A stretch of DNA of 64,000 nucleotides from Paraburkholderia sp. CNPSo 3272 (GCF_024206495.1 NZ_JAMBPQ010000007.1:62001-126000), one strand, 5' to 3'. Numbered from the stretch's first letter, positions 1 through 11,592 are shown. Translations and numbers: made by a program. Notes: generated from the sequence alone by a model not told the origin.

Positions 1-1299
1 GACGCGGCCGATGTCGCGGCTGTAGAAGTACGAGGCGAGGCCGAATTCGGTGTCGTTGGCGAGGCCAATCACTTCGGCTTCGTCACTGAAGCGCAATACC
101 GCCGCGACCGGACCGAAGGTTTCCTCGCGGGCGATCAGCATGTCGCGCGTAACGTCGGCGAGCACGGTGGGCTCGACGTAACGCCCCGAGCTGACCTTGC
201 CGCCCGCCACGAGCCTCGCGCCCTGGGCGGTCGCATCGCTGATGTGCTGCTCGACCTTGGCGACGGCCGCGTCGTCGATCAACGGCCCCTGGCTTACACC
301 GTCATCGAAACCGTTGCCTACCTTGATCTTGCGCGAGGCGGCGGCGAGCTTCTCGACGAAAGCTTCGTACACCCTGTCGTGCACATAGAAGCGGTTCGTG
401 CAGACGCAGGTCTGGCCCGCGTTGCGATACTTCGAGATCATCGCGCCTTCCACGGCGGCGTCGAGGTCGGCGTCGTCGAACACGATGAAGGGGGCATGGC
501 CGCCCAGTTCGAGGGCGAGTTTCTTGACCGTCGGCGCGCACTGCTGCATGAGGATGCGGCCCACCGACGTCGATCCCGTGAACGAGAGATGGCGCACGAT
601 GTCGCTCTCGCAGAGAGCTTTGCCAATTGCGATGGAGTTCGCGGAGTCGGCGGTGAGCACGTTGAACACGCCCTTGGGCACGCCCGCGCGCTGCGCCAGT
701 TCGGCGAGCGCGAGTGCGCAAAGCGGCGTCTGCTCGGCGGGCTTCACGACGATCGTGCAGCCCGCGGCAATGGCCGGCGCGACCTTGCGTGTGATCATCG
801 CGATCGGGAAATTCCAGGGAGTGATCGAGGCGCACACGCCGATCGGCTGCTTGAGCACGACGAGCTTGCGGTCGCTGGCCGGGCTCGCGAGCACGTCGCC
901 GTTCACACGCTTGGCTTCTTCGGCGAACCACTCCAGGAAAGACGCGCCATAGATCACTTCGCCGCGCGCCTCGGCGAGCGGCTTGCCTTGCTCGGCGGTC
1001 ATGATCGCGGCGAGATCGTCGGCGTGCTCGATCACGAGGTCGAACCAGCGCCGCAGGATGGCGGCGCGCTCCTTGCCTGTCTTCGCGCGCCACTCGGGCA
1101 GCGCGGCGTTCGCGGCGCCGATGGCGCGATGCGCCTCGTCGGCGCCGAAGTCGGGCACGCTCGCGATCTCTGCGTTGTCGGCGGGGTCGAGCACGGCGAA
1201 CGTCGCCGCACCGCCGCTCCATTCGCCGTCGATGTACGCACGGGTCTTGAAGAGGGCGGGGTCGTTCAGTTGCGTCAGGCGCTCCGATGCGGGCATCAT
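1..1299 (-). CDS. gabD: Succinate-semialdehyde dehydrogenase GabD (3' end missing)
   Basis: NAD(P)-dependent aldehyde dehydrogenase that oxidises succinate semialdehyde to succinate in GABA and related catabolism. I translated 433 codons by hand; the gene runs off the left edge, so about 50 C-terminal residues are absent (the family is about 480-490 residues). Visible motifs are ITPWNFPIAM, the cofactor loop FTGSTSVG, the general-base Glu in LELGGHAPF and the catalytic Cys in NAGQTCVCTNR. The start is the first ATG of an ATGATG pair, with AAGGAG about 8 nt upstream. Specificity for succinate semialdehyde rather than glutarate semialdehyde is inferred from overall similarity. Confidence 0.9.
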   Translation of the reverse strand, partial: MMPASERLTQLNDPALFKTRAYIDGEWSGGAATFAVLDPADNAEIASVPDFGADEAHRAIGAANAALPEWRAKTGKERAAILRRWFDLVIEHADDLAAIMTAEQGKPLAEARGEVIYGASFLEWFAEEAKRVNGDVLASPASDRKLVVLKQPIGVCASITPWNFPIAMITRKVAPAIAAGCTIVVKPAEQTPLCALALAELAQRAGVPKGVFNVLTADSANSIAIGKALCESDIVRHLSFTGSTSVGRILMQQCAPTVKKLALELGGHAPFIVFDDADLDAAVEGAMISKYRNAGQTCVCTNRFYVHDRVYEAFVEKLAAASRKIKVGNGFDDGVSQGPLIDDAAVAKVEQHISDATAQGARLVAGGKVSSGRYVEPTVLADVTRDMLIAREETFGPVAAVLRFSDEAEVIGLANDTEFGLASYFYSRDIGRV

Positions 1300-1466
1300 C
1301 CTCGAGTCTCCTTCAGGTTCACTGGCGCCGCGGCTCATGCCATGCACGAGGCGTGACGCGGTAAGCGCGGCGTCGCGAAAAGGCGTCGCGGATGAATCGG
1401 CCGGCGTTGGGCCTTGGGCCCGATGCCGGGTAACGCCGGGTTGCGCCGGTCGCGCAGCGCAGCGCG

Positions 1467-3044
1467 TCAGGTGCTGCTAAAGCCGAGCTCGTCGTACAGA
1501 CGGTCGACGCGCGTCTTCACAGCGGCGTCCATCTCGATTGCGCGGCCCCATTCGCGATCCGTCTCGCCGGGCCACTTGTTGGTGGCGTCGAGCCCCATTT
1601 TCGAGCCGAGGCCGGCCACCGGCGAAGCGAAGTCGAGATAGTCGATCGGCGTGTTCTCGACGAGCACGGTATCGCGCGCCGGATCGATACGTGTGGTGAT
1701 CGCCCAGATCACCTCCTTCCAGTCGCGAATGTCCACATCATCGTCGACCACGACAATGAACTTTGTATACATGAACTGGCGCAGGAAGCTCCATACTCCG
1801 AACATCACGCGTTTTGCGTGCCCGGGGTAGCTCTTCTTCATCTGCACGATCGCCATGCGGTAGCTGCACCCCTCGGGCGGCAGATAGAAGTCGGTGATCT
1901 CGGCAAACTGTTTCTGCAGGAGCGGCACGAACACTTCGTTGAGCGCCACGCCGAGCACCGCGGGCTCGTCGGGCGGCTTGCCTGTATATGTGGAATGGTA
2001 GATCGCATCGCGGCGCATGGTGATGCGCTCGACTGTGAACACGGGGAACCATTCCTGTTCGTTGTAGTAGCCCGTGTGGTCGCCGTAGGGGCCTTCGAGC
2101 GCGTGTTCGTACGCGGCGCTCGCGCCTTTGGCGGGGCGGGGCGGCGCGCCAGCGGGTGCCGGGCCGGTCTCGCCCGCCTGCGGGTAGATGAAGCCTTCGA
2201 GCACGATCTCGGCGCGCGCGGGCACCTGCAGCGTGTCGACGCCGGGCGTCAGGCACTTGGCGAGCTCGGTGCGGGCGCCGCGCAACAGGCCCGCGAACTG
2301 ATATTCGGAGAGCGTGTCGGGCACCGGGGTGACGGCGCCGAGGATCGTCGCCGGGTCGGCGCCGAGCACGACCGCCACCGGATAAGGCTTGCCCGGGTTC
2401 TTCAGGGCGAACTCGCGGAAGTCGAGCGCGCCGCCGCGATGCGCGAGCCAGCGCATGATGAGCTTGTTGCGGCCAATCAGCTGCTGGCGGTAGATGCCGA
2501 GATTCTGGCGCGTCTTGTTGGGACCGCGTGTGACGGTCAGGCCCCAGGTGACGAGCGGGCCAGCGTCGCCAGGCCAGCAGGTCTGGATCGGCAGTCTGGC
2601 GAGATCGACGTCGTAGCCTTCCCAGACGATTTCCTGGCAAGGTGGCGCGCTCACGGACTTCGGCGCCATGTCCCAGACGGCCTTGGCGAGCGTGAGCAGC
2701 TTGCCCGCGTCCTTCAAGCCGCGCGGCGGCTCGGGCTCCTTGAGCGCCGAAAGCAGGCGCCCCACGTCGCGCAGCGACTCGAGCGCGGCGCCGTCGCCGC
2801 CGCTTTCGGGCGCGTCGATGCCCATGCCGAGCGCGACGCGCCGGGGCGTGCCGAACAGATTGCCGAGCACCGGGAACGCGTGCGTCGAACGGTTCTCAAA
2901 GAGCAGGGCCGGGCCGCCGGCGCGCAAGACGCGGTCGCACAGCTCGGTCATTTCCAGCACCGGGGAGACAGCTTGCGGGACGCGGCGCAATTCGCCGATC
3001 GTCTCCAGGCGACCAACGAAGTCGCGCAGGTCTTTGTATTTCAT
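1467..3044 (-). CDS. ubiD: UbiD, prenylated-FMN decarboxylase of ubiquinone synthesis
   Basis: Decarboxylates 3-octaprenyl-4-hydroxybenzoate in ubiquinone biosynthesis using the prenylated FMN made by UbiX. The 525-residue protein fits the UbiD family over its full length. It begins [14 protein letters not shown] and includes [34 protein letters not shown] and the C-terminal [18 protein letters not shown] segment. I placed the start at the ATG at 3044 because homologues begin MKYKDLRDF. An ATG 42 nt upstream is in frame but would add 14 residues outside the family. The ribosome site is weak for either start. The gene appears to be monocistronic. Confidence 0.93.
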   Translation of the reverse strand: MKYKDLRDFVGRLETIGELRRVPQAVSPVLEMTELCDRVLRAGGPALLFENRSTHAFPVLGNLFGTPRRVALGMGIDAPESGGDGAALESLRDVGRLLSALKEPEPPRGLKDAGKLLTLAKAVWDMAPKSVSAPPCQEIVWEGYDVDLARLPIQTCWPGDAGPLVTWGLTVTRGPNKTRQNLGIYRQQLIGRNKLIMRWLAHRGGALDFREFALKNPGKPYPVAVVLGADPATILGAVTPVPDTLSEYQFAGLLRGARTELAKCLTPGVDTLQVPARAEIVLEGFIYPQAGETGPAPAGAPPRPAKGASAAYEHALEGPYGDHTGYYNEQEWFPVFTVERITMRRDAIYHSTYTGKPPDEPAVLGVALNEVFVPLLQKQFAEITDFYLPPEGCSYRMAIVQMKKSYPGHAKRVMFGVWSFLRQFMYTKFIVVVDDDVDIRDWKEVIWAITTRIDPARDTVLVENTPIDYLDFASPVAGLGSKMGLDATNKWPGETDREWGRAIEMDAAVKTRVDRLYDELGFSST

Positions 3045-3697
3045 TGGGGGCCAGTTGGGCAACTCGGTGGGCAACCCTGCGGGCACGCTCGCGCGGCCAG
3101 TGCCGGCCGGATTGGGAGGCTGCGCAACGGTTGCAGGGCGGCTGCGGTCCGCGCCCGGCGATCGAAGCCGGACCGAAACGCGGCGTAACGATTGTCGATT
3201 TTACCTGTGTTGGCTGGCACACGCTGCTAGCCAATCGGCATAACAAGCCGCAGAGGCACTTGGCACGCGGTTTCCGGAGGATTGAACGGTGTTCATCATT
3301 ACAATTAGTTATAGATTTGACATTCTATAGTATTGACGATCTATAACAGGCTGCTAGAATCCGTCCACATTGGTTGCAGGGTTTGAAATTTTTAACCACC
3401 TTCCCGGCCCTTCAGACGCAACGCGTCGCCGTTTTGCCGAACCCCTGCACGGCTTGCATACGGTAAAGATTGGTTGTCCACGTCAGCGCCACTTCGTGCT
3501 GGCTTTTCGCGTGAGAACTCCCGGCGCGCGCACATTGCGTGCCTGGTTGCCCCAAAGGAGTTCCACCCACGGCGAACTTGCCGTTTTCCCGACATCGCTG
3601 CCGCACCAGCCAGGGCGCGCGATGTCTTGATCCTGCGATTGGCCGTCTGCCTCGTGCCGACCCCTGCGCGGGATCATGCAACATGGGAGATCTGTAG
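3045..3697. other. Intergenic region between ubiD and the transglycosylase gene
   Basis: About 650 bp between divergent genes with no credible coding sequence. Possible frames at 3370-3774 have no recognisable homology, poor start context and overlap one another on both strands. The notable part is an AT-rich block at about 3290-3360 inside an otherwise GC-rich context. It carries promoter-like hexamers and an imperfect 16-bp direct repeat, described separately. Confidence 0.6.
3317..3360 (+). promoter_or_regulatory. Candidate promoter with a 16-bp imperfect direct repeat
   Basis: Two adjacent 16-bp units, 3317-3332 and 3333-3348, each begin TTGAC and share a TCTATA core. An inverted pair, TTATAGAT (3309-3316) and ATCTATAA (3339-3346), brackets the first unit. 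TTGACG (3333-3338) and TAGAAT (3355-3360) are 16 nt apart and could be a sigma70-type promoter for the downstream transglycosylase, with a leader of roughly 330 nt. The upstream TTGACA (3317-3322) also has a CTATAA at 18-nt spacing. The repeats could be an operator, but no regulator is identified. Confidence 0.4.
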
Positions 3698-4921
3698 ATG
3701 AATACCTGGTTATCGTGGTGGCGCGCCGACGAGCGTGTAGCTCTTGGCCTGCGTGCGCTGCTGCGTCGTGGCACGCGTCTTAGCCATCACCTCTTCAGCA
3801 TTGTTGGCGGTTGTGCCGTCGTGCTCGCGGTCGCCCTCTGGCTGCTGCCCACGTGGCGCGGCACGCTGGCCGCGCGCGTGATGCCCTTCGTCTCGGCGGC
3901 CGTGCAGGCCGGCCCGGCACGTCTGCTGCAAGGCAACCCGCTGCCCTCGTTTGCGCCTCCTGGCGTGACGAACAACGACGACAACGCCGACGGCGCGATG
4001 CTGCCTACCGCGCTCGCGCCCGATGCCGGCGCGCCCGGCCCTGCCGGCGCCGCGGGCATTTCGCCCGCTGGCTCCAACGGCACGGTCGCGAAGGTCGCGA
4101 GTTCGGTGTCGAACGGCGGCATCGCCACGCTCGATGCCGTCACGCTCAACGGCCTCGATCCGCGTGCGCTGCCGACCAGCGTCGGCTCGCTCGCGCGCAT
4201 GATTCCGCCCCAGCGCGTCACGCCCGACGCCCGTGATGACCGCGTGCTCGTTTCGGCGCGTGAACAGGCGCTCGTCGCCACCTATCTGGCGCGCCGCTAC
4301 CGGGTCGCGCAGGAGCCGGTCGGCGAACTCGTGAAAGCGGCGTTCGACACCGGCCGTGAAGTGGGGCTCGATCCTCTGCTGCTGCTCGCCGTGATGGCGA
4401 TCGAATCGGGCTTCAACCCGTACGCCGAGAGTGGCGTGGGCGCGCAGGGCCTCATGCAGGTCATGTCGAAGGTGCACTCGGACAAGTTCCAGTACTTCGG
4501 CGGTCAGCGCGCGGCGCTCGATCCGCTCGCCAACATCAAGGTCGGCGCGCTGGTGCTCAAGGATTGCATCGCGCGCGGCGGTTCGCTGCCGGGCGGCCTG
4601 CGTCTGTACGTCGGTTCGACGTCGCCGGACGACGGCGGCTACGGCGCCAAGGTGATGGCCGAGCGGGGACGTCTGCGCGACGTCGCACGCGGGCGCAACG
4701 TGCCGATCAACGCGCCGCAGGCGCCCGTCACCACCACGGCCACCACGTCTGCGCCGCAGAAGGTGGCGAGCATCAACGGCGAGAAGCGCGTGCACGTGAC
4801 GCTCGACAGCGCCCACGCGATCGTCGAGAAGTCGTCGGCCGCGAACAGCGGTTCGGCTCAGGACGACGCCAGTACCGGCACGACGGCCCAGAAGCACGCT
4901 TCGCCCGAATTGGGTGCCTGA
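3698..4921 (+). CDS. Membrane-anchored lytic transglycosylase, SLT domain
   Basis: Probable peptidoglycan lytic transglycosylase, 407 residues. Seen: an N-terminal cytoplasmic stretch, one hydrophobic segment at about residues 31-51, then a long Ala/Gly/Pro-rich low-complexity linker to about residue 180. A soluble lytic transglycosylase (SLT, lysozyme-like) domain covers about 205-330. The catalytic Glu is probably residue 236 in AIESGFNPYAESG, followed by the conserved GAQGLMQVM. The C-terminal 80 residues are Thr/Ala/Ser-rich and unstructured. Family knowledge predicts non-hydrolytic cleavage of the MurNAc-GlcNAc bond in the periplasm. GGAG lies about 10 nt before the ATG. It is followed directly by a strong terminator. 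Confidence 0.85.
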   Translation: MNTWLSWWRADERVALGLRALLRRGTRLSHHLFSIVGGCAVVLAVALWLLPTWRGTLAARVMPFVSAAVQAGPARLLQGNPLPSFAPPGVTNNDDNADGAMLPTALAPDAGAPGPAGAAGISPAGSNGTVAKVASSVSNGGIATLDAVTLNGLDPRALPTSVGSLARMIPPQRVTPDARDDRVLVSAREQALVATYLARRYRVAQEPVGELVKAAFDTGREVGLDPLLLLAVMAIESGFNPYAESGVGAQGLMQVMSKVHSDKFQYFGGQRAALDPLANIKVGALVLKDCIARGGSLPGGLRLYVGSTSPDDGGYGAKVMAERGRLRDVARGRNVPINAPQAPVTTTATTSAPQKVASINGEKRVHVTLDSAHAIVEKSSAANSGSAQDDASTGTTAQKHASPELGA

Positions 4922-4949
4922 GCCTCTGGCTGAAAGACGGGACCAAACG

Positions 4950-4975
4950 AAAAAGGCACCTTCGGGTGCCTTTTT
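4950..4975. terminator. Bidirectional Rho-independent terminator
   Basis: The hairpin AAAAAGGCACC-TTCG-GGTGCCTTTTT has a perfect stem, a UUCG tetraloop and T/A tracts on both sides. It lies between the convergent transglycosylase and aminotransferase genes and could serve both. Confidence 0.9.
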
Positions 4976-4997
4976 CCATTTCTCGACCACCAGCGGT

Positions 4998-6191
4998 TCA
5001 GTGTCCGAAGAACGTATGCAGCCGTTCGACCGCTTCCTCCAGGCGCTCGTACGCCGTGGCATACGAGAGCCGCACGTACCGGTGCGGCGCGGCGACGCCG
5101 AAGTCCATGCCGGGCACCATTACCGTGCCTGCGTCGTGCAGCATCGCGCGGGTGAGCGCGTCGCTGTCGCCGGCGGCCGGGTGCGCGACGTTCGAGCAGT
5201 CGGCGTAGACGTAGAATGCGCCGTCGGGCATCACGGGCACCGTGAAGCCAAGCGACTCGAGCGCCGGCGCGATGAAGTCGCGTCGGCGCTTGAATTCGAG
5301 CCGGCGGCCTTCGTAGAGCTTCAGCGTGTCCGGCTCGAAGCACGCGAGCGCGGCATGCTGCGCGAGCGCCGACGCGCAGATGAACAGGTTCTGCGCGAGT
5401 TTTTCGAATGCGCCGACCAGCGAAGGCGGCACGACGAGCCAGCCCAGACGCCAGCCGGTCATGTTGAAGTACTTCGAGAAGCTGTTGACGGTCACCACGT
5501 CGTCGCCGAACGACAGTGCGGAGACGGGCGGCGTGTCGTACGAGAGGCCTTGATAGATCTCGTCGACGATCGTGAACCCGCCGCGCGCACGCACGCTGTG
5601 CACGATGCGTTTGAGTTCGTCGGGCTCGATAGAAGTGCCGGTGGGGTTCGACGGCGAGGCGAGCAGCACGCCGCGGGTGCGCGGCGACCACAGGCGCTCG
5701 ACATCGGCGGCGGTGAGCTGGAAGCGCGCCTCCGGTCCGCTCGGCACGAGCACCGGCTTGCCTTCCGCGGCGGTCACGAAGTGGCGGTTGCACGGATAGC
5801 AGGGGTCGGGCATCAGCACTTCGTCGTCGCGATCGACGAGCGCGGTGCAGGCGAGCAGGAGCGCCGCCGAGGCGCCGGCCGTCACGACGATGCGCGCGGG
5901 GTCGACCGTAAGGCCGTACGCGTGCTGGTAGTGCGCGGCGATCGCCTCGCGCAGCGCGTGGATGCCGAGCGCGCTCGTGTATTGGGTGACGCCGCGGCGC
6001 AGCGCGGCGGCGGCCGCCTCGACGACGGGCTCGGGTGCCGTGAAGTCCGGCTCGCCGATACCCATGTGGATGATGTCGCGCCCAGCGCGCTCGAGCTTCG
6101 CGGCTTCCTTCGCCAGTTCCATGACGTAGAAAGGCTGGATCTCGTCGACGCGCGCGGCTAGCCGCAGCAGCGGTTCGGCAACGGTGTTCAT
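4998..6191 (-). CDS. Class I/II pyridoxal-phosphate aminotransferase
   Basis: Fold-type I PLP aminotransferase of 397 residues, related to aspartate/alanine aminotransferases. Seen: the N-terminal IIHMGIGEPDFTAPEPV motif, YTSALGIHALREAIA, the SNPTGT motif, IVDEIYQGLSYD with the cofactor-binding Asp and Tyr, and NSFSKYFNMTGWRLGW with the Schiff-base lysine at residue 240. The C-terminal RLSYATAYERLEEA supplies the carboxylate-binding Arg. The substrate cannot be read from sequence. It lies upstream of nothing on its strand and is separated from nusB by about 85 bp, so it may be read from the rib-nusB transcript or from its own promoter. Confidence 0.88.
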   Translation of the reverse strand: MNTVAEPLLRLAARVDEIQPFYVMELAKEAAKLERAGRDIIHMGIGEPDFTAPEPVVEAAAAALRRGVTQYTSALGIHALREAIAAHYQHAYGLTVDPARIVVTAGASAALLLACTALVDRDDEVLMPDPCYPCNRHFVTAAEGKPVLVPSGPEARFQLTAADVERLWSPRTRGVLLASPSNPTGTSIEPDELKRIVHSVRARGGFTIVDEIYQGLSYDTPPVSALSFGDDVVTVNSFSKYFNMTGWRLGWLVVPPSLVGAFEKLAQNLFICASALAQHAALACFEPDTLKLYEGRRLEFKRRRDFIAPALESLGFTVPVMPDGAFYVYADCSNVAHPAAGDSDALTRAMLHDAGTVMVPGMDFGVAAPHRYVRLSYATAYERLEEAVERLHTFFGH

Positions 6192-6275
6192 GCGGGTCTT
6201 TCCAGTACTGACAGATCACGCGGCGCGCGGGGCCGGGCGCTCAGGCGCACCCGCTTGCCCCGGCGGCTCGCGTTC

Positions 6276-6710
6276 TTACGACTTGCGGGCGTTTTGCGCT
6301 TCGGTGGCGCGCAATTGCGCCGCGAGCTTGTCGAGCACGCCGTTCACGTACTTGTAGCCGTCCGAGCCGCCGAAGGTCTTCGTGAGCTCGACCGCCTCGT
6401 TGATCACGACGCGGTACGGAATGTCGACGTGATGCTTGAACTCGTAGGTCGCGACGAGCAGCACCGCGCGTTCGACAGGCGAAAGCTGCTCGATCGGACG
6501 GTCGAGACACGGCGTGATGGCGGCGGACAGTTCGTCCGACTCGCGGATGACGCCGTGCAGGATCGCGTCCAGATGCTCGTGATCGGCCTTGTCGTAGCCC
6601 TGCGAACCGCGCAGCTGCGCGTCGATCTCGCCGGCGGGCACACCCGACAGCAGCCACTGATACAACCCCTGCGTGGCCAGTTCGCGGGAGCGGCGGCGCG
6701 CGCTCTTCAT
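6276..6710 (-). CDS. nusB: Transcription antitermination factor NusB
   Basis: NusB pairs with ribosomal protein S10 (NusE) at boxA RNA in the antitermination complex on rRNA operons. The 144-residue protein is full length and all-helical. Family motifs include [19 protein letters not shown] at the start, [17 protein letters not shown], and [21 protein letters not shown] near the C-terminus. Its ATG overlaps the stop of ribH by 4 nt (ATGA type), so the two are translationally coupled. The ribH-nusB pairing is conserved in many proteobacteria. Confidence 0.96.
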   Translation of the reverse strand: MKSARRRSRELATQGLYQWLLSGVPAGEIDAQLRGSQGYDKADHEHLDAILHGVIRESDELSAAITPCLDRPIEQLSPVERAVLLVATYEFKHHVDIPYRVVINEAVELTKTFGGSDGYKYVNGVLDKLAAQLRATEAQNARKS

Positions 6711-7222
6711 TGCTGTTCCTCTTCGTCTTCCTCGTCTTCTTCGTCGTCGTCGCCGCCGTCGAGCTGCTCCAACGCCACCGTCAGGTTCGCCATTTCCACG
6801 GCGACACGCGCGGCGTCACGACCCTTCTCGGTCATGCGGGCCACGGCCTGCTCGTCGTTCTCGGTGGTGAGCACGGCGTTCGCAACGGGCACGTTGAAGT
6901 CGAGCGAGACGCGCGAGATGCCCGCGCCGCTTTCGTTCGAGACGAGCTCGAAGTGGTAGGTCTCGCCGCGCACGACCGCGCCGAGCGCGATCAGGGCGTC
7001 GAACTGACCGCTTTCGGCGAGCTTTTGCAGCGCCAGCGGGATTTCGAGTGCGCCCGGCACGGTGACGAGCAGCACGTCCTCGCCCGTTACGCCGAGGCGT
7101 TCGAGTTCTTCGATGCAGGCGTCGGCGAGGCCGTTGCAGACCGGTTCGTTAAAGCGCGACTGGACGATGCCGATGCGCAGTCCGTCGCCGTCGAGGTTCG
7201 GTTGGTATTGTCCGATTTCCAT
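6707..7222 (-). CDS. ribH: 6,7-dimethyl-8-ribityllumazine synthase
   Basis: Penultimate step of riboflavin synthesis: condenses 5-amino-6-ribitylamino-uracil with 3,4-dihydroxy-2-butanone 4-phosphate. The 171-residue protein carries the family motifs [47 protein letters not shown] and [20 protein letters not shown]. An unusual feature is a strongly acidic C-terminal tail: the last 15 or so residues are almost all Asp and Glu. It follows ribBA by 57 bp and overlaps nusB. Confidence 0.97.
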   Translation of the reverse strand: MEIGQYQPNLDGDGLRIGIVQSRFNEPVCNGLADACIEELERLGVTGEDVLLVTVPGALEIPLALQKLAESGQFDALIALGAVVRGETYHFELVSNESGAGISRVSLDFNVPVANAVLTTENDEQAVARMTEKGRDAARVAVEMANLTVALEQLDGGDDDEEDEEDEEEQQ

Positions 7223-7279
7223 GTGGTGTCCGTAAGTTCGGTTGAGCGTGGTGACGCGTGAAAAGAGCGCGATGCGACT

Positions 7280-8446
7280 TCAGGCGCGCGACGAGGCAGG
7301 GTCAGCGGCTTCCGGCGGGCAGGGCGCTTGCGGGTTGCCGCCGGGCATCGGCACGAAGCCGGTGACCTCGAGACCGTAGCCCGACATGCTGCCGAGGCGG
7401 CGCGGCTTCGAAAGCACCTGCATGCGGCCCACGCCGAGTTCGCGAAGGATCTGCGCGCCGATGCCGTAGGTCTTGAAGTCTACGGGCCGGCGGGCGAGGG
7501 CCTCCGCGCGTTCTTTCTGGTCGAACGCCTTGAAGACGTCGATCAGGTGTTCCTTGGGTTCGCCGCAGTTGAGCATGACGATCACGCCCACGTCGCGCGA
7601 GGCGATCTCGCGCATGGCGGCGTCGAGCGTCCACGAGTGCGTGGACGAACCCGTTTCGAGCAGATCCAGCACCGAAAGCGGCTCGTGCACGCGCACGGGC
7701 GTATCGACGCCGGGCTTGGGCGTGCCGCGCACGAGGGCGATGTGCGGCGTGCGCGTGGGCTGGTCGACATACATGACCGCGCGGAACGGGCCGTGGGCGG
7801 TTTGCATAGTGCGCTCGGCCACGCGCTCGACGATCGATTCGGTGCGGCTGCGGTAGTGGATCAGGTCGGCGATGGTGCCGACCTTCAGGCCGTGCTCCTG
7901 CGCGAACTCCATGAGGTCGGGCAGGCGCGCCATCGTGCCGTCGTCCTTGATGACCTCGCAGATCACCGAGGCGGGCGTGAGGCCGGCGAGCGCCGTGAAG
8001 TCGCAGCCTGCTTCGGTGTGGCCCGCGCGCACGAGCACGCCGCCGGGCTGGGCCATGATCGGGAACACGTGGCCGGGCTGCACGATGTGCTCGGCGCGCG
8101 CGTCGTGCGCGACGGCCGCCTGGATCGTGCGGGCGCGGTCGGCGGCGGAAATACCGGTCGTGACGCCTTCGGCGGCCTCGATGCTGACCGTGAACGCCGT
8201 GCCGTACTGCGTGCCGTTGCGGTAGGTCATGAGCGGCAGGTTGAGCAGCTTGCAGCGCTCCTGGGTGAGCGTGAGGCAGATCAGCCCGCGGCCGTACTTC
8301 GCCATGAAGTTGATGGCTTCAGGCGTGACGAACTCCGCAGCGATGACGAGGTCACCCTCGTTTTCCCGGTCTTCTTCGTCGACGAGGATGACCATCTTGC
8401 CGGCTTTGAGCTCGGCGATGATCTCAGGGGTGGAGGCGAGCGTCAT
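7280..8446 (-). CDS. ribBA: 3,4-dihydroxy-2-butanone 4-phosphate synthase with degenerate GTP cyclohydrolase II domain
   Basis: The N-terminal half (about 1-200) is an intact RibB domain that makes dihydroxybutanone phosphate from ribulose 5-phosphate. It shows [20 protein letters not shown] and [14 protein letters not shown]. The C-terminal half (about 205-388) has the cyclohydrolase II fold, but the zinc-site motif HSEC...CDC of active RibA is missing. The equivalent region reads [22 protein letters not shown], cited here only in part, with no cysteines at the ligand positions. The RQEGR-type active-site segment is also not recognisable. It therefore looks like a RibBX-type protein with only DHBP synthase activity, and a separate ribA would be needed elsewhere. 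Annotated 388 residues, ATG start. Confidence 0.93.
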   Translation of the reverse strand: MTLASTPEIIAELKAGKMVILVDEEDRENEGDLVIAAEFVTPEAINFMAKYGRGLICLTLTQERCKLLNLPLMTYRNGTQYGTAFTVSIEAAEGVTTGISAADRARTIQAAVAHDARAEHIVQPGHVFPIMAQPGGVLVRAGHTEAGCDFTALAGLTPASVICEVIKDDGTMARLPDLMEFAQEHGLKVGTIADLIHYRSRTESIVERVAERTMQTAHGPFRAVMYVDQPTRTPHIALVRGTPKPGVDTPVRVHEPLSVLDLLETGSSTHSWTLDAAMREIASRDVGVIVMLNCGEPKEHLIDVFKAFDQKERAEALARRPVDFKTYGIGAQILRELGVGRMQVLSKPRRLGSMSGYGLEVTGFVPMPGGNPQAPCPPEAADPASSRA

Positions 8447-8678
8447 GTTCGGATTCTGGCTGGAAAGGCCACATTTTACGCCACGCGGGCGGGCGCGTCG
8501 CCCAGAACGCGGGAAGGCGCGAATCGCGTCTGTTTCACGCTAGTAACGCAATACGTCATTCAGGTGAAACGTTACTATTCGTGCTTCATTTTCCGTGCCC
8601 GCGCGCATCACGCCGCACGCGCGCGCGGCTTCCGCCTGAGCCGGCTTGCGGCGGGAAGGTACGCGAAGGGTCGACGCG

Positions 8679-10514
<1,836 letters not shown>

Positions 10515-10918
10515 GGACAGCATGCTCCGGACGTGACGCCCGAAGACTCTCCTGAAGGAAGCGTGAAGCGTTAAGACGGAAAACGGGCTTCGCACGCCCG
10601 GGCATCGGTTGCCGGACGGCCTGACCTCGAATTCGCTGAATACGGCGCGGCGTCTGAAAACATGCCGCGCGGGACGCGCTATGGCTGCGCTGGAAGCGGG
10701 ACGGTTGCGTGACGCGACGCAACGTGCAACATCACCCGGACCATCGGCATGGCGGCGCTCGTGTCAATCGTTGCCAACTGTGCCTCCTGGTTCGATTCGG
10801 GTGATGGGAACGCGGCACGCCGTGTGGCGAACGCGTAGGGGAAGGCTAGATTCTATCAGCGCCCCGGCGCGCGTGCTTGCGCGCGTCCGGGGCAGGCATG
10901 GCGCCGGCCCGGCGGCTT
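10515..10918. other. Intergenic region between ABC exporter gene and ribE
   Basis: About 400 bp on the minus-strand transcript between ribE and the exporter gene. No gene is supported. The only clear structure is a long GC-rich hairpin at 10861-10893, just after the ribE stop. There is no FMN-riboswitch signature. Confidence 0.6.
10861..10893. other. Strong GC-rich hairpin after ribE
   Basis: Two arms, GCCCCGG-CGCGCG and CGCGCG-T-CCGGGGC, form a 13-bp stem with one bulged T and a 6-nt loop. It starts about 25 nt past the ribE stop. There is no T-tract on the minus strand, so it is more likely a 3' mRNA-stabilising structure, a Rho-assisted stop or a processing site than a classical terminator. 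Confidence 0.5.
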
Positions 10919-11557
10919 TTAGTCCTGCGCGGCCGAATTCGCTGCCTTTTCCGCCGAGAGCATCCGCTCGACATAGCGCGCAATCAGATCGATCTCGAGA
11001 TTTACCTTCGTACCGGTCCGAAGATGCTTGAGCGTGGTGACTTCCACGGTGTGGGGAATCAGGTTGATCGAGAATTCACAGCCGTCCGCGTGATCGTCGA
11101 CCGAGTTGACCGTGAGGCTCACGCCGTTCACGGTGATCGAGCCCTTGTAGGCGAGATAGCGGCCGATATCCGCCGGGGCGAGAATGCGCAGTTCATGCGA
11201 CTCGCCCACGGGCGCGAAGCGCGTGACGGTGCCGAGGCCGTCCACGTGACCCGAGACGATGTGGCCACCCAGGCGGTCGTTCGCGCGCAGCGCCTTTTCG
11301 AGGTTCACTTCGCCCGTCGCCGCGAGGCCCACGGTGCGGTTCAGGCTTTCGCGCGAAACGTCGACGTCGAAGCCCGTTGCCGACTTCTCGATGACAGTCA
11401 TGCACGCGCCCTGGATCGCGATGCTGTCGCCGAGCTGCACGTCCTCGAGGCCGAGGCTCCCTGCGTTGACGGCGAGGCGCACGCCTGCGTCGGCGCCGGT
11501 GCCGAGCGGTTTGATCGATTCGATGCGGCCCACTGCCGCGACGATTCCGGTAAACAT
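10919..11557 (-). CDS. ribE: Riboflavin synthase alpha subunit
   Basis: Final step of riboflavin synthesis: dismutates two 6,7-dimethyl-8-ribityllumazine molecules. The 212-residue protein has the internal duplication typical of the family. The first barrel begins MFTGIVAAVGRIESI and the second follows SGHVDGLGTV; each carries the characteristic TV/NGVSLTV strand. The C-terminal helix used for trimerisation (IDLIARYVERML) is present. The ATG at 11557 was chosen because MFTGI is the invariant N-terminus. The gene (called ribC or ribE in different species) follows ribD by 35 bp. Confidence 0.96.
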   Translation of the reverse strand: MFTGIVAAVGRIESIKPLGTGADAGVRLAVNAGSLGLEDVQLGDSIAIQGACMTVIEKSATGFDVDVSRESLNRTVGLAATGEVNLEKALRANDRLGGHIVSGHVDGLGTVTRFAPVGESHELRILAPADIGRYLAYKGSITVNGVSLTVNSVDDHADGCEFSINLIPHTVEVTTLKHLRTGTKVNLEIDLIARYVERMLSAEKAANSAAQD

Positions 11558-11592
11558 CGTGCTGTTCCTTGTGTTCAGTGCATCAGTGAGGG

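Noticed and set aside
3370..3774. Small frames in the ubiD-transglycosylase gap
   Set aside because: They overlap on both strands, have no good ribosome site and no recognisable motif.
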